This document shows, piece after piece, positions 1 through 9,618 of a stretch of DNA of 64,000 bases. Position 1 is the stretch's first letter. Each line of letters begins with the position of its first letter. The DNA is taken from assembly GCA_035547915.1 (NCBI GenBank), contig DASZTS010000139.1:90236-154235 (forward strand). The letters run 5' to 3'. Both the position numbers and the translations under genes were made by a program. This DNA comes from DASSFG01 sp035547915 (lineage in GTDB: Bacteria > Planctomycetota > Planctomycetia > Pirellulales > JAICIG01). The notes below the pieces were generated by a model that was given only the letters and a program-made list of their open reading frames with translations, searched no databases and had not been told where the DNA came from.

Positions 1-1
1 C

Positions 2-418
2 ATCGACCTGCCGATGCAGGTCGTGGCCACCGCGAACGATATGCGGCAGGCCGTGCGCGGCATGGCCGACCTGGATCTCATCTTGCTTGACACGGCCGGC
101 CGTAGCCCGAAAGACGAAGTCAAACTCAACGAACTGGCCGACCTGCTGGATCAGGCGCAGCCCCACGAGGTGCATCTCGTGTTGTCGAGCGTAGCCAACG
201 CCGCGGTATTGGCTGGGACGGCCGAGCGGTTCGCCGCGGTGGGAACCACGGCGCTCGTGCTCACGAAGCTCGACGAAGCCGCCGGTCTGGGGAATCTGTT
301 TCCCCTGTTGCGCGACGGCGGTCTGCCGCTCAGTTACGTGACGAACGGTCAAAACGTGCCCGACGATATTGCGCCTGCCGATGCTCGTCGATTGGCCGCC
401 ACGATGGTCGGCCTCTAG
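2..418 (+). CDS. flhF: FlhF, flagellar SRP-type GTPase, C-terminal part (cut by window edge)
   Basis: This is the C-terminal 138 residues of an SRP-family GTPase; the reading frame is open from base 2, so the N-terminal and P-loop parts lie outside the window. The G3 motif (LLDTAGRSPKD) and the G4 motif (LVLTKLDEA), followed by the closing motif with GQNVPDDI, are typical of FlhF, FtsY and Ffh. FlhF is favoured because an FlhG-like ATPase and FliA follow on the same strand. FlhF works at the membrane with FlhG to set the place and number of flagella. The stop is followed 51 bp later by flhG, which suggests one transcript. Confidence 0.9.
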   Translation: MDLPMQVVATANDMRQAVRGMADLDLILLDTAGRSPKDEVKLNELADLLDQAQPHEVHLVLSSVANAAVLAGTAERFAAVGTTALVLTKLDEAAGLGNLFPLLRDGGLPLSYVTNGQNVPDDIAPADARRLAATMVGL

Positions 419-469
419 ATGAATTGATTCAGGTCTCCCTAGCTGTCCGTCACTCATTCTTTCCTACCC

Positions 470-1333
470 ATGCACGACCAGGCCGATCATCTAAGACGCT
501 TGATGCGCGGGACGCGCCAGGCGCGGGCCGGCGTCGCGGCGTCGCGATCGATCGTGGCGGTGGGCGCCAAGGGCGGGGTCGGTACGACGACGATTGCGGT
601 CAACCTGGCGGTTTCGTTGGCGCGCCGAGGGCAAGATGCCGTGCTGGTCGATGGCGACCTGGGCAAGGCCGACGCCGGTGCGCTGTGCGGTTTGGGAGAC
701 GGGCCGACGGTTGTCGACGTGCTGGCCGGACGCCGCCGTGTCGAAGACGTCCTCCAGCCGGGGCCTGCGGATGTGCGGGTGCTGCCGGGGGCTTGGGCCA
801 CCGGACATCTGACCGACTGCGATGCCGCGGCCCAGCAACGGTTGCTCGACGGCCTGGCCGGTTTGAGCGGCATCACCGTCATCGACGCCGGCTGTGGTCT
901 GCACCGCGTCTTGGAGCGATTTTGGAGATCGGCCGATCACGTGCTGCTCGTCACCACGCCCGACGATACCTCGCTGATGGACGCCTACGCCTGCCTGAAA
1001 ACGCTGTTTCCGCGCCATGGCGACGTGCCCGTCCACGTCGTGGTCAACGGGGCGGCGGATCAGGAGCAGTGCCGAGAGACCCATGCGCGGTTGGCGCGAG
1101 CCGGCCGGCGGTTCTTGGGCATCGATCTGCCGTGTGCGGCGCAAATATTGACCTCGGCTGACGTGGCGGCGGCCGGACAACGGCGAATCCCGTTCGTGCG
1201 TTCCGCGCCCGCTTGCCAGGCGACCCGGAGCATGGAACAACTCGCCCAGTTTTTTGAAATTGCCGCGGCGTCGTCCGCACGCATGGAAGCAAAGGAGAAA
1301 TTCGGACAACGGATTCAAGCCCTTCACGCCTGA
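470..1333 (+). CDS. flhG: FlhG/MinD-like ParA-family ATPase
   Basis: This is a 287-residue ParA/MinD-type ATPase. The deviant Walker A motif KGGVGTTT lies at residues 34-41, after a short basic N-terminal stretch. VLVDGDLGKADA (switch I region) and VIDAGCGL (Walker B region) follow. Position between flhF and fliA identifies it as FlhG (also called MotR, YlxH or FleN), which controls flagellar number and opposes FlhF. The family often has an amphipathic C-terminal helix for membrane binding; the charged tail here (about residues 265-285) could serve this, which is inference. No strong ribosome site is seen before the ATG, so translation may be coupled to flhF. Confidence 0.88.
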   Translation: MHDQADHLRRLMRGTRQARAGVAASRSIVAVGAKGGVGTTTIAVNLAVSLARRGQDAVLVDGDLGKADAGALCGLGDGPTVVDVLAGRRRVEDVLQPGPADVRVLPGAWATGHLTDCDAAAQQRLLDGLAGLSGITVIDAGCGLHRVLERFWRSADHVLLVTTPDDTSLMDAYACLKTLFPRHGDVPVHVVVNGAADQEQCRETHARLARAGRRFLGIDLPCAAQILTSADVAAAGQRRIPFVRSAPACQATRSMEQLAQFFEIAAASSARMEAKEKFGQRIQALHA

Positions 1334-1423
1334 CAGCCGATACATACGTCCGGTGTCGGCCGGTCTTCGGCTGGCAAACTTTAGTGGTTACAAAGTGCGT
1401 GAGGGCTGCCGGGAGCGAGCTGC

Positions 1424-1678
1424 GTGGCACGGAGCTACGGCGGAATTCTCGGCTTGCTGGCATTCACCACCGTGATCGCGCGAGGGTGCATTCATGGTGG
1501 CGGTGCCGACTCGACCTTGTTCGCGGCTTGGCTCGGATTACTGATCGCGTATCCGCTGGGATGCGTGGTCGGCGCGCTGGCCGAGCGGATATTGCTCGAA
1601 TCGATTCATGTACAGTTCGCGGCGGAGATCGCCGCGCGTGAGGCCAAGGGATCGGCCTCGACAGGAAAAAAAGCATAA
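1424..1678 (+). CDS. Small membrane protein between flhG and fliA
   Basis: An 84-residue protein with a GTG start preceded by a GGGAGCGAG stretch. It shows two likely membrane segments, about residues 5-22 and 30-52, then a short helical tail that ends in a Lys/Ser-rich stretch. I do not recognise the family. It is kept because it lies in frame-consistent order between flhG and fliA, has a plausible start, and has the residue pattern of a real double-spanning protein. A flagellar or membrane-positioning role is only a guess from context. The start could also be a few codons away. Confidence 0.6.
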   Translation: MARSYGGILGLLAFTTVIARGCIHGGGADSTLFAAWLGLLIAYPLGCVVGALAERILLESIHVQFAAEIAAREAKGSASTGKKA

Positions 1679-1756
1679 CCCATCGGTCGCCCACCGCCGC
1701 TGAATACGCGGCGGCCGGTCGACCGTGGGTGGCGATGTGCAATCACGGAGGAGTGC

Positions 1757-2539
1757 ATGGCAGCAACGGTTGCAGCGGAAGACGTCTCGCAACTCTGGGA
1801 AGCATTCAAAGCCGACCCGGCAAACCAGGATTTACGCAACCGGCTGGTCGAAACCTACCTGCCGCTGGTCAAATACAATGGCGAACGGATCTGGTCGCGC
1901 CTGCCCGAAGGGGTAGAGCTGGACGACCTCGTCTCGGCCGGCGTCTTTGGTCTGATGGACGCGATCGATGCTTTCGATCTCACCCGTGGCGTGAAGTTTG
2001 AGACATACTGTGTGCCGCGCATCCGCGGAGCCATGCTCGACGAGCTGCGGACCATGGACTGGGTGCCGCGCCTCGTGCGCTCGAAGGCCAGCAAGCTCAA
2101 CGAAGCGGTCAAGACGCTCGAGACGAAGCTCGGCCGCCAACCGACCGAGACCGAATTAGCCGCCCAACTCAGTATCACCGTGCCCGAGCTGGAAAAGATG
2201 ACGCTCGACGCCAATGCCGTCGGCCTCATCAGTCTGAACAAGAAATGGTACGAGACGGACAGTTACAAAGACGTCCGCGAGATCGACATTCTGGAAGACA
2301 AGAAGGGCGAAGACCCTACGCGACGGATCCAGAAAACCGATCTCATGCGGCTGGTGACGAAAGGGCTGAACCGCAACGAGCGACTGATCATCATCCTCTA
2401 TTACTACGAGGAGCTGACGATGAAGGAGATCGGTGCCACGCTCGACCTGTCCGAAAGCCGAGTCAGCCAGATGCACAGCTCGATCGTGCAGCGGTTGCAA
2501 TCGCAGTTGGAACGCCGACGTCCCGAGTTCGGATCCTAA
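1757..2539 (+). CDS. fliA: FliA, flagellar sigma-28 factor
   Basis: A 260-residue sigma factor of the FliA/WhiG group. Region 2 lies at about residues 30-100, with DLVSAGVFGLMDAIDAFD and RIRGAMLDELR. Region 3 follows at about 105-180. Region 4, with the helix-turn-helix LTMKEIGATLDLSESRVSQ, is at about 218-245. Its length matches FliA (about 240-260). FliA directs RNA polymerase to late flagellar genes and is normally held by FlgM, which is not in this window. The ATG follows GGAGGAG at 1747-1753. It is the last gene of the flagellar run and is followed by a strong terminator. Confidence 0.95.
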   Translation: MAATVAAEDVSQLWEAFKADPANQDLRNRLVETYLPLVKYNGERIWSRLPEGVELDDLVSAGVFGLMDAIDAFDLTRGVKFETYCVPRIRGAMLDELRTMDWVPRLVRSKASKLNEAVKTLETKLGRQPTETELAAQLSITVPELEKMTLDANAVGLISLNKKWYETDSYKDVREIDILEDKKGEDPTRRIQKTDLMRLVTKGLNRNERLIIILYYYEELTMKEIGATLDLSESRVSQMHSSIVQRLQSQLERRRPEFGS

Positions 2540-2628
2540 GCTAAGGGCGGTAAGGATCGAGTAGCTCGCTTGAGCGAGCATCCGATTACCGCGCTCGTAC
2601 AATACAGAGCTTTGGCAGAGAAGAGCGA

Positions 2629-2663
2629 AGCCGGACCAGGGCGACTTGGTCCGGCTTTTCTCT
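2629..2663 (+). terminator. Rho-independent terminator after fliA
   Basis: A perfect 10-bp stem (AGCCGGACCA at 2629-2638 pairing with TGGTCCGGCT at 2647-2656), an 8-nt loop, then a T-rich run from 2656. It lies 90 bp after fliA and just before the convergent end of the U32 gene, so it probably ends the flagellar transcript. Confidence 0.85.
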
Positions 2664-2699
2664 TTCTAGGATGGTTCAGGCGGCTCCTTTGAGCCGACA

Positions 2700-5243
2700 C
2701 TACCCGTTCAACGTGCCGCGCGTGACGCCCAACCGATTCAATACTTGCAGCCCGCGCCAAGCCGATCTGCCGTCGTCCAGGCCGGCCAGCACTCGCCAAT
2801 AACGCGTGAGCAGAGTATTTGTCTGCGCGGCGTCTTCTCTGAGTAGCTCGATACGGAAGTGGCGCAGTCCGAGTTGCAGCATCCGCGGCACGTATTCTGC
2901 GGCCGATTGGGGCACGGAGTTGAACACCGTGTTGCGGCAGCCGGTGTCGGCGAGCAACGGGAAATTCGCACCGACGCGGTCACGCAGCTCCACACGATGC
3001 CGATCGCACGGCCGGCCGCAGTCACGCCAGTCTTTTCCGTCCGACAAGGTAGCGGCGAAGACGCAATGCTCCATGTGGAACATCGGAATGTGTTGATGAA
3101 CCACGAGTTCGAACGGCGCGCGCTCCGTGTGTTTCAGCATGGCCGCGAGTTGCTCCCAATTCAGGTCATAACTGGGGACGAGTCGCACCAGTCCCTCGCG
3201 AAACAACAGATCGGCGGTCAACTCATTGGCGACGTTCAATGAGAAGTCGCCGACGAGCGGCACGGCCGGCAGATGTTCGCGGAACCAACTCAGTGCCGTC
3301 AAGTTGCGGATGAGCACCGCGTCGGGCTGGGCTGAGGCGATCTTGGCGAGTAGTCCTTCTTCGCCGGGCTTGATGATACGCAGCGTGGCCAAGCCAATGG
3401 GCAGCCCCGAGGCGCGCGCCACTTCGACCGCGTCGGTATAACGCCGCACATCCTCGAAATCGCAGTACACCATGGCCGGTCGACGCGGCGGTGCGGTATC
3501 GGCCGGAAATCCCTCGTCGTCCGCCGACCAGTCGCAGACTGCATCGAGTTGCTCGCGAGTACGCACGAGTGCGTAAAGCCGCGGCGACGCGCGGTCGACG
3601 TCGTTGCGAGGCAGCGCCATTTCGCCGCGCAGATCATCAAGCGCCGTGAGTCGCACGCCGGGGCGACTCGATTTCGTTTCGCGCGCGTTACAGAGTTCGG
3701 CCACGGCGCGGCGGCGCAAATCGTTGAGCGCGCTCTTGGGCACCATCACCGGCTCGGCCAAGTGGATCTCGACCGGACCCAATTCAAACGGTGTGTTCCC
3801 CAATCGGCCAAATTGTTCGCGAACGACGTCCTCTGTGAGTGCGTGGCGATGAGCCGGCTCCAACGGGCCGGACCATTCCGCCGTGACCTCGTGCGATCCG
3901 TCCGAAAGCGATACGTGCAGCGGTCCGCCGATGCTCCCCGAAAGCCGGACCGCCACCGGCAGTCGCCGTGGGACAGTGTCGCGGGCATAGGTCTGCTCGA
4001 TGCGGCGTCGAAAGGCCGGATCATCGGTCTTCCAAACGAGAGCGCCCGCGGAGATCGCGGCCAGATTTACCGATCCGGGATGGAACGAGAGCTCAACCTC
4101 GCGGATGATACGACCCCGCGCTCGCACCGTCCGCACGCGACCACCCTGCTCATCTTGTTCGGGGTGACCTTCGTCGAACACCACTCCGTCACCCGGCTTG
4201 ATCACCGTGTCGAGAGCGTCGGTCTCCCGATGTTCGGCGACCAACTCTACGACCACGCTGTCACCGCAACTTTGAATTACCGTGCCGATCCGCACCCCAC
4301 GTGCCTTCGGAAACCTCCCATGCACCAGCCGTTGATGATTCGGACCTTCCAAGAAACCGGGTGTGAACCCGCGCGAGAAGCTCTGCGCCAGGTCGAGGCG
4401 ATCTTGCTTCGTCGCGCAAAAGCCTTCGCCTCGCTCGGCGGCATCGAGGGCTTGGCGGTAGACACGCGTCGTTGTGGCGACATAGGGGGCGCTCTTTAGA
4501 CGGCCCTCGATCTTGAGACTGGCCACGCCCAACCGCACCAATTCGCCGATCTGCTCATGTGCCGCCAAGTCCTGAGGGCTGAGGAGGTAGGCGACGTCGC
4601 CCAAGTCGCGTTGCTGTCCATCGACGATCAGGTCGTAGGGCAGACGGCATGCCTGGGCACATTGGCCCCGATTTGCACTGCGGCCACCCAGCGCTTCGCT
4701 GGTCAGGCACTGGCCGCTGTAGGCCACGCACAGGGCACCGTGAACGAAGACCTCGACGGGTACCTCTGTTTCGGCGCGCACACGGCCAATGTCGGCCAGC
4801 GAGAGCTCTCGGGCGAGAATGACACGCTCGACCCCCAGCCGCCGCACAAACTCGATACCGCGCGGCTCGGTGAGCGTCATCTGTGTCGATCCATGCACGG
4901 GCAAGCCGGGCGCCAATCGGCCGATGAGCCGCGCGAGCCCGAAGTCCTGCACGATCACGGCGTCGGCCCCCGACTCGTCGATCGCCGCGATGAACCGGCT
5001 TATCTCGGGTAACTCATCAGAAAAGACGAGCGTGTTGCAGGTCACATACCCGCGTACGTTGTGCCCGTGCAGGTAATCGATGACGCTCGGAAGCTCTTCC
5101 AAGGAAAAATTGGTCGCCCGGTGCCGGGCATTAAAATTCGATAACCCGAAGTAGACCGCGTCCGCGCCATTGAGCACCGCCGCGCGCAGCGCCGACCAGT
5201 CGCCGGCGGGAGCGAGCAGTTCTGTGGTGGTGGGTGAAGTCAT
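2700..5243 (-). CDS. Double U32 protein, RlhA-like (rRNA hydroxylase/collagenase family)
   Basis: An 847-residue protein with three visible parts. Residues about 8-300 are a U32 domain that holds the family Cys set (GALCVAYSGQC, then RGQCAQACR). Residues about 310-520 resemble the DUF3656 segment found in E. coli RlhA (YdcP). Residues about 530-830 look like a second U32 domain with its own Cys set (HCV, DCGRPCDRH, TGCRNTVFN). RlhA hydroxylates C2501 of 23S rRNA and uses prephenate in the process; some relatives were described as collagenases. The RNA role is favoured from the domain layout. It is longer than RlhA (about 650 residues) because of the second U32 copy. It starts with ATG and is transcribed away from the DUF1549 gene. 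Confidence 0.85.
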   Translation of the reverse strand: MTSPTTTELLAPAGDWSALRAAVLNGADAVYFGLSNFNARHRATNFSLEELPSVIDYLHGHNVRGYVTCNTLVFSDELPEISRFIAAIDESGADAVIVQDFGLARLIGRLAPGLPVHGSTQMTLTEPRGIEFVRRLGVERVILARELSLADIGRVRAETEVPVEVFVHGALCVAYSGQCLTSEALGGRSANRGQCAQACRLPYDLIVDGQQRDLGDVAYLLSPQDLAAHEQIGELVRLGVASLKIEGRLKSAPYVATTTRVYRQALDAAERGEGFCATKQDRLDLAQSFSRGFTPGFLEGPNHQRLVHGRFPKARGVRIGTVIQSCGDSVVVELVAEHRETDALDTVIKPGDGVVFDEGHPEQDEQGGRVRTVRARGRIIREVELSFHPGSVNLAAISAGALVWKTDDPAFRRRIEQTYARDTVPRRLPVAVRLSGSIGGPLHVSLSDGSHEVTAEWSGPLEPAHRHALTEDVVREQFGRLGNTPFELGPVEIHLAEPVMVPKSALNDLRRRAVAELCNARETKSSRPGVRLTALDDLRGEMALPRNDVDRASPRLYALVRTREQLDAVCDWSADDEGFPADTAPPRRPAMVYCDFEDVRRYTDAVEVARASGLPIGLATLRIIKPGEEGLLAKIASAQPDAVLIRNLTALSWFREHLPAVPLVGDFSLNVANELTADLLFREGLVRLVPSYDLNWEQLAAMLKHTERAPFELVVHQHIPMFHMEHCVFAATLSDGKDWRDCGRPCDRHRVELRDRVGANFPLLADTGCRNTVFNSVPQSAAEYVPRMLQLGLRHFRIELLREDAAQTNTLLTRYWRVLAGLDDGRSAWRGLQVLNRLGVTRGTLNG

Positions 5244-5317
5244 GGTCTGCGATGAGAGCGGGACCTGTCATTGTACCAATTACGACCGCCGGCGGTCGCG
5301 CTCAGCCGCGGGGTTGC

Positions 5318-5347
5318 TTGACATTCTGATCGACGGCCGCTTATGTT
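5318..5347 (+). promoter_or_regulatory. Possible sigma-70 promoter for the DUF1549/DUF1553 gene
   Basis: TTGACA at 5318-5323 is followed after 18 bp by TATGTT at 5342-5347, a perfect -35 with a 4/6 match at -10. It sits about 70 bp before the likely start of the next gene. This is pattern matching only. Confidence 0.35.
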
Positions 5348-5414
5348 TCGGCGCGGGGCGATTGTAGCCCGTGCGCACCGCAACAGGGAATGCGCCGGCC
5401 GAAGGAGCTCTTCC

Positions 5415-8084
5415 GTGCGGATGCCGTGCCGCGATCTTGCTCGATACGTAGCCTTTTTGGCCGTTTTCGGTGGGGTGCCCTTTTCCGCTCACGTGGCGGC
5501 CGACGAGCCGCAACGAGTTCCGACCTTCGAGCAATCGGTCTGGCCGATTCTTGCAGTCAACTGTGTCGCCTGCCACGGCGCGGCACAACCCAAAGCCGGG
5601 CTCGATTTGCGCACCGTCTCGGCGATCTTGCGCGGTGGCGAAAGCGGTGCCGCCATAGTACGAAACGATGCCGACGCCAGCTTGATCATCGAGCGCATCG
5701 TAGCCGGGGAGATGCCGCCGGCTGGGAAAGGAAAGCTCACAGGTAAAGACGTTGCGGTCTTGCGTGCATGGGTGGAGGCCGGCGCACCGGCGGAACGGCC
5801 GGATGTTGTTCCTACCGCGCCGCCTTTGCTCAACGATGCAGAGCAACTCTTTTGGGCGTTCCGCCCGCTTGCGCATTGCCGGCCTCCCGCCCCGGCCGAT
5901 CCGGCGGAGATGGCCAACGAGATCGATGCATTTTTGCTCACGAAGTTGGCCGAGAAGGGGTTGCGCTTTTCACCCCGGGCCGATCGGGTCACCCTGGTAC
6001 GTCGTCTCAGCCTCGATTTGCTGGGGCTCCCGCCGTCGCCCGAGGAAGTCGACAGCTTTCTGGCCGACCAGGCACCCGACGCTTACGAGCGGCTTGTCGA
6101 CCGCCTGGTCGCTTCGCCGCATTTCGGCGAACGCTGGGGGAGGCACTGGCTCGACGTGGCAGGCTACGCCGACACCGTCGGCTTCGATATCGACGCCAAT
6201 CAGATCATCGTGAGCGAAGGCAAATGGCTCTATCGCGATTATGTGGTTCATGCGCTCAACGAAGATAAACCGTTCGATCGTTTTCTCGTCGAGCAGCTTG
6301 CGGGCGATGAACTCTATGATTGGAAGCGAGCCGAGCACCTCTCGCCGGAAATGCGCGAGGCGCTGATCGCCACGGGATTCCTGCGCACGGCCCGCGACCT
6401 GACGCACGAGGACGTGGGCGTCATTCCGCAGAACTTTCATAACATTTTGCACGACACGCTGGAGATCGTGGGCACAGGACTGTTGGCGCTGACGGTGAAC
6501 TGCGCACGCTGCCACGACCACAAATTCGACCCGATTACGCAGGAAGACTATTACCGGCTGACGGCGCTCTTCACACCGGCCTATAACCCAGCGGCATGGC
6601 GCCCCGTGATGCCGTTTGCTGCAAACATTCAGGACCGCTCCTTGCCGAACATCTCGCCGGCGGAAGTGGCCGATGGCGAGCGACGAAACCACGAAATCGA
6701 TCACCGCGTGGAGGGATGGAAAGGCGAACTGGTCGACCTGCGCCGTCCGTATCAGGCGCGACTATTCGAGAACAAATTGTCGATGCTGCCCGAGCCGATC
6801 CGCGCCGATACCAAGGCAGCCCTGGAGACGGCTGCCGAGAAACGGAACGAGGTACAAAAATACCTGGCCGAAAAGCTGGCCGGGACGGTGGCTGTGAAGC
6901 CCGCGGAAATTGCAGCCACGCTCAGTGAGAGCGACCGGGCCGCCGTGATGCGTCTGGAAGCAAAGATCGCCGAGGAGATGTCGCATCGCGCCGCGTGGGG
7001 GAAAATTCAGGCCTTGTGGGACGTGGGGCCACCACCGGCGACGCATCTGCTCGTGCGCGGCAACTACGAAACACCAGGCCCCGAGGCGGTGCCCGGCTTC
7101 CTGCGCGTGCTTTGTCGATCGGAATCGGAGGCTAAGATAACGGCTGTTCCTCCGCATGAAGGCACGAGCGGACGCCGTAGCGAACTGGCACGCCGGCTTG
7201 TGTCGGCCGAATCGCCGGCTTCGGCTCTCGTCGCCCGCGTGATGGTGAATCGCGTTTGGGCCCATTTGTTCGGCCGTGGGATCGTTCCCACTGCCGATAA
7301 TTTTGGACAGCAAGGCGAGCGTCCGACAAATCCCGAACTGCTCGACTGGTTGAGCGCGCAATTCGTGGCCGAAGGATGGCGCATCAAGCCGCTCATCCGC
7401 CGGATGGTGACCTCAGCGGCCTACCGGCAAGCATCGCATGGCCCCGCGGAGAGGGTGGTTTCGACGACAGACGCAAACCACGTCGACCCCGGCAACCAAT
7501 TGCTAGGGCGCATGCGGTTGCGACGACTCGAATCGGAAGTCGTGCGCGATGCCGTTCTCGCCGCGAGCGGTAAGCTGAATCGCGCCGTCGGCGGTCCGCC
7601 CGTTCTCACTCGCGCGCGCCCCGACGGTCTTGTGGTTGTCGATAAGGAGCGTCTGGCGGAGAAGGCCGACGCATGGCGACGCAGCATCTACTTGCTCGCA
7701 CGCCGCGCCTACAATCTATCGCTCCTCACCGTCTTCGATCAGCCGCTGGTGGCGACCAATTGTTTGTGCCGCGATGTGTCGGCCGTGCCCTCGCAATCGC
7801 TTACCATGCTCAACGACGAGTTCGTCTTGGAGCAGTCGGGATATTTCGCCGAAAGGGTCGCGGCAGGTGCTACCAGTCCGCCGGCCCAGATCGATCTGGC
7901 GTTTCGTTTGACGCTGGGCCGACGGCCGACTCCGGAGGAAGCAGCCTGGTGCGAAGAATCGATGGCACAGCAGACCGGGCTCTTTCACGCCTCAGGCCTC
8001 GACGACGACCAGGCGGCGCGGCAGGCACTGATCCAGTTTTGCCGGACGCTCTTCAATACGAGTGAATTCCTCTATGTCGAGTAA
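5415..8084 (+). CDS. PSD1-type protein: Planctomycete cytochrome c + DUF1549 + DUF1553
   Basis: An 889-residue exported protein. After a signal peptide (ARYVAFLAVFGGVPFSAHVA) comes a planctomycete-type cytochrome c motif, NCVACHG. DUF1549 follows with the typical FGERWGRHWLDVAGYADT segment and a second CXXCH (CARCHDHKFDP). DUF1553 ends the protein with MVNRVWAHLFGRGIV and a C-terminal RTLFNTSEFLYVE. These giant planctomycete proteins are predicted periplasmic heme proteins, often linked to breakdown of complex organic matter; the reaction is unknown. The GTG at 5415 has AAGGAG 7 nt upstream; the ATG at 5421 is also possible. The DUF1501 gene overlaps its 3' end, the usual partner arrangement. 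Confidence 0.93.
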   Translation: MRMPCRDLARYVAFLAVFGGVPFSAHVAADEPQRVPTFEQSVWPILAVNCVACHGAAQPKAGLDLRTVSAILRGGESGAAIVRNDADASLIIERIVAGEMPPAGKGKLTGKDVAVLRAWVEAGAPAERPDVVPTAPPLLNDAEQLFWAFRPLAHCRPPAPADPAEMANEIDAFLLTKLAEKGLRFSPRADRVTLVRRLSLDLLGLPPSPEEVDSFLADQAPDAYERLVDRLVASPHFGERWGRHWLDVAGYADTVGFDIDANQIIVSEGKWLYRDYVVHALNEDKPFDRFLVEQLAGDELYDWKRAEHLSPEMREALIATGFLRTARDLTHEDVGVIPQNFHNILHDTLEIVGTGLLALTVNCARCHDHKFDPITQEDYYRLTALFTPAYNPAAWRPVMPFAANIQDRSLPNISPAEVADGERRNHEIDHRVEGWKGELVDLRRPYQARLFENKLSMLPEPIRADTKAALETAAEKRNEVQKYLAEKLAGTVAVKPAEIAATLSESDRAAVMRLEAKIAEEMSHRAAWGKIQALWDVGPPPATHLLVRGNYETPGPEAVPGFLRVLCRSESEAKITAVPPHEGTSGRRSELARRLVSAESPASALVARVMVNRVWAHLFGRGIVPTADNFGQQGERPTNPELLDWLSAQFVAEGWRIKPLIRRMVTSAAYRQASHGPAERVVSTTDANHVDPGNQLLGRMRLRRLESEVVRDAVLAASGKLNRAVGGPPVLTRARPDGLVVVDKERLAEKADAWRRSIYLLARRAYNLSLLTVFDQPLVATNCLCRDVSAVPSQSLTMLNDEFVLEQSGYFAERVAAGATSPPAQIDLAFRLTLGRRPTPEEAAWCEESMAQQTGLFHASGLDDDQAARQALIQFCRTLFNTSEFLYVE

Positions 8085-9570
8085 AGTGCTCATGCCGCTG
8101 ACTGGCGAACGGAATCGGTTGGATGCCTGCGTCGCTGGCAATTCTTTGGAGATCTTTCCACGGCGCAGGTTTCTCGCGGAATCGACCCTGGGGTTGGGAT
8201 CGTTGGCGCTGGGCTATCTATTGGGCCGCGACGAGTGCTTGGCAGCGGCTAGCGGTGCGGTGGGCGGTTTGGGCCTCCATGCACGTAGGCCCCATTTCGC
8301 TCCGCGTGCCACCTCGGTGATTATGCTCATGCAGGTCGGCGGACCCAGCCAGGTTGATCTTTTCGATCCAAAACCGGAGCTGCGCCGCCGCGACGGACAG
8401 ACACATCCCGGCAGCGTCGAGACGTTGCAGAACGGCAGCAACGACAAAAAGCTCATGGCGAGCCCGTTCCGCTTCCGCCCCTACGGCGGTTGCGGCATGG
8501 AGATATCGGACCTGTTGCCGCACATCGGCGGCGTCGCCGACGATCTGTGCCTCGTCCGCTCGATGTTCAGCGACAACAACAATCATCCGCAGGCGATGCG
8601 TTGCCTGAACACGGGCAAGATTTTTCCGGGACGACCCGCGCTCGGCTCTTGGATCGGTTACGCCCTGGGCTCGGAGAACGAGAACCTACCCGCCTATGTC
8701 GTCTTGCGCGATCCGGACGGCTACAACAATGGCGGCACCACTCTCTGGGAGAATGGCTGGTTGCCGGCCCTGTTTCGCGGCACCGAGATCCAGTCTCGCG
8801 GCGCCGCGGTACTCAATCTGCGGCCGGCCTCGCCGCTGCCCGCAGAGGTCGAACGCAAGAATCTCGAACTCCTCGCACGGCTCAACGATGAGCGGCGACG
8901 GCTCTATCCGGAAGAGACGGAACTCGACGCGCGGATCCGCAACTATGAATTGGCCGCCCGCATGCAAGCCAGCGCCGAGCAAGTGCTCGACATCTCGCGC
9001 GAAACGGCTGCCACGCGGGCACTCTACGGCCTCGACGATCCGGTCACCGAGAATTTCGGCACGCGCTGCCTGATGGCCCGGCGGATGGTCGAATCGGGAG
9101 TGCGTTTCGTGCAACTCACCAATCCGATCAAGACCGGCGGCTGGGACCATCACAGCAACATCAAGAGCGGGTTGGAGGCCGTTTGTCCGCAGGTCGACCG
9201 GCCCACGGCCGGGTTGATCGAGGATCTCAAGCGTCGCGGCTTGCTGGAAACGACGATCGTCATCTGGACGGGTGAATTCGGCCGCCTGCCGATCACCCAA
9301 GGCGGCACGGGCCGCGACCATAATCGCCACGCGTTCAGCCTGCTGTTGGCGGGGGGCGGTTTCAAGGCGGGCCACGTCCACGGCGCGAGCGACGAGTTTG
9401 GTTATCGTGCCGTCGAAAAGCCGGTGAGCTGCCCCGACCTATTGGCCACGGTCTTGCACCAGTTGGGCCTCGACCACGATCGGCTAAAGTACCTGCACCA
9501 TGGCCGCGAAGAAACGCTCACCGATTCATCGGCCACGGACGCGCGGGTTGTACGAGACCTGCTATCGTAG
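8074..9570 (+). CDS. DUF1501 protein with Tat-like signal
   Basis: A protein of about 498 residues. The N-terminal PRRRFLAESTLGLGSLALGYLLG has a twin-Arg-like motif plus hydrophobic stretch, suggesting Tat export. The body shows DUF1501 features: MQVGGPSQVDLFDPKP near the start, DDLCLVRSMFSDNNNH, and the C-terminal TIVIWTGEFGRLP with GGTGRDHNRHAF. DUF1501 belongs to the alkaline-phosphatase/sulfatase fold group, but its substrate is unknown. The ATG at 8074 overlaps the upstream gene by 11 bp, so the two are almost surely co-translated. ATG 8062 and ATG 8092 are other possible starts. Confidence 0.92.
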   Translation: MSSKVLMPLTGERNRLDACVAGNSLEIFPRRRFLAESTLGLGSLALGYLLGRDECLAAASGAVGGLGLHARRPHFAPRATSVIMLMQVGGPSQVDLFDPKPELRRRDGQTHPGSVETLQNGSNDKKLMASPFRFRPYGGCGMEISDLLPHIGGVADDLCLVRSMFSDNNNHPQAMRCLNTGKIFPGRPALGSWIGYALGSENENLPAYVVLRDPDGYNNGGTTLWENGWLPALFRGTEIQSRGAAVLNLRPASPLPAEVERKNLELLARLNDERRRLYPEETELDARIRNYELAARMQASAEQVLDISRETAATRALYGLDDPVTENFGTRCLMARRMVESGVRFVQLTNPIKTGGWDHHSNIKSGLEAVCPQVDRPTAGLIEDLKRRGLLETTIVIWTGEFGRLPITQGGTGRDHNRHAFSLLLAGGGFKAGHVHGASDEFGYRAVEKPVSCPDLLATVLHQLGLDHDRLKYLHHGREETLTDSSATDARVVRDLLS

Positions 9571-9618
9571 CCCCGATCGGAGGACTCGTAGCGGTCCGAG
9601 TGACACACAGCAGGTTGG

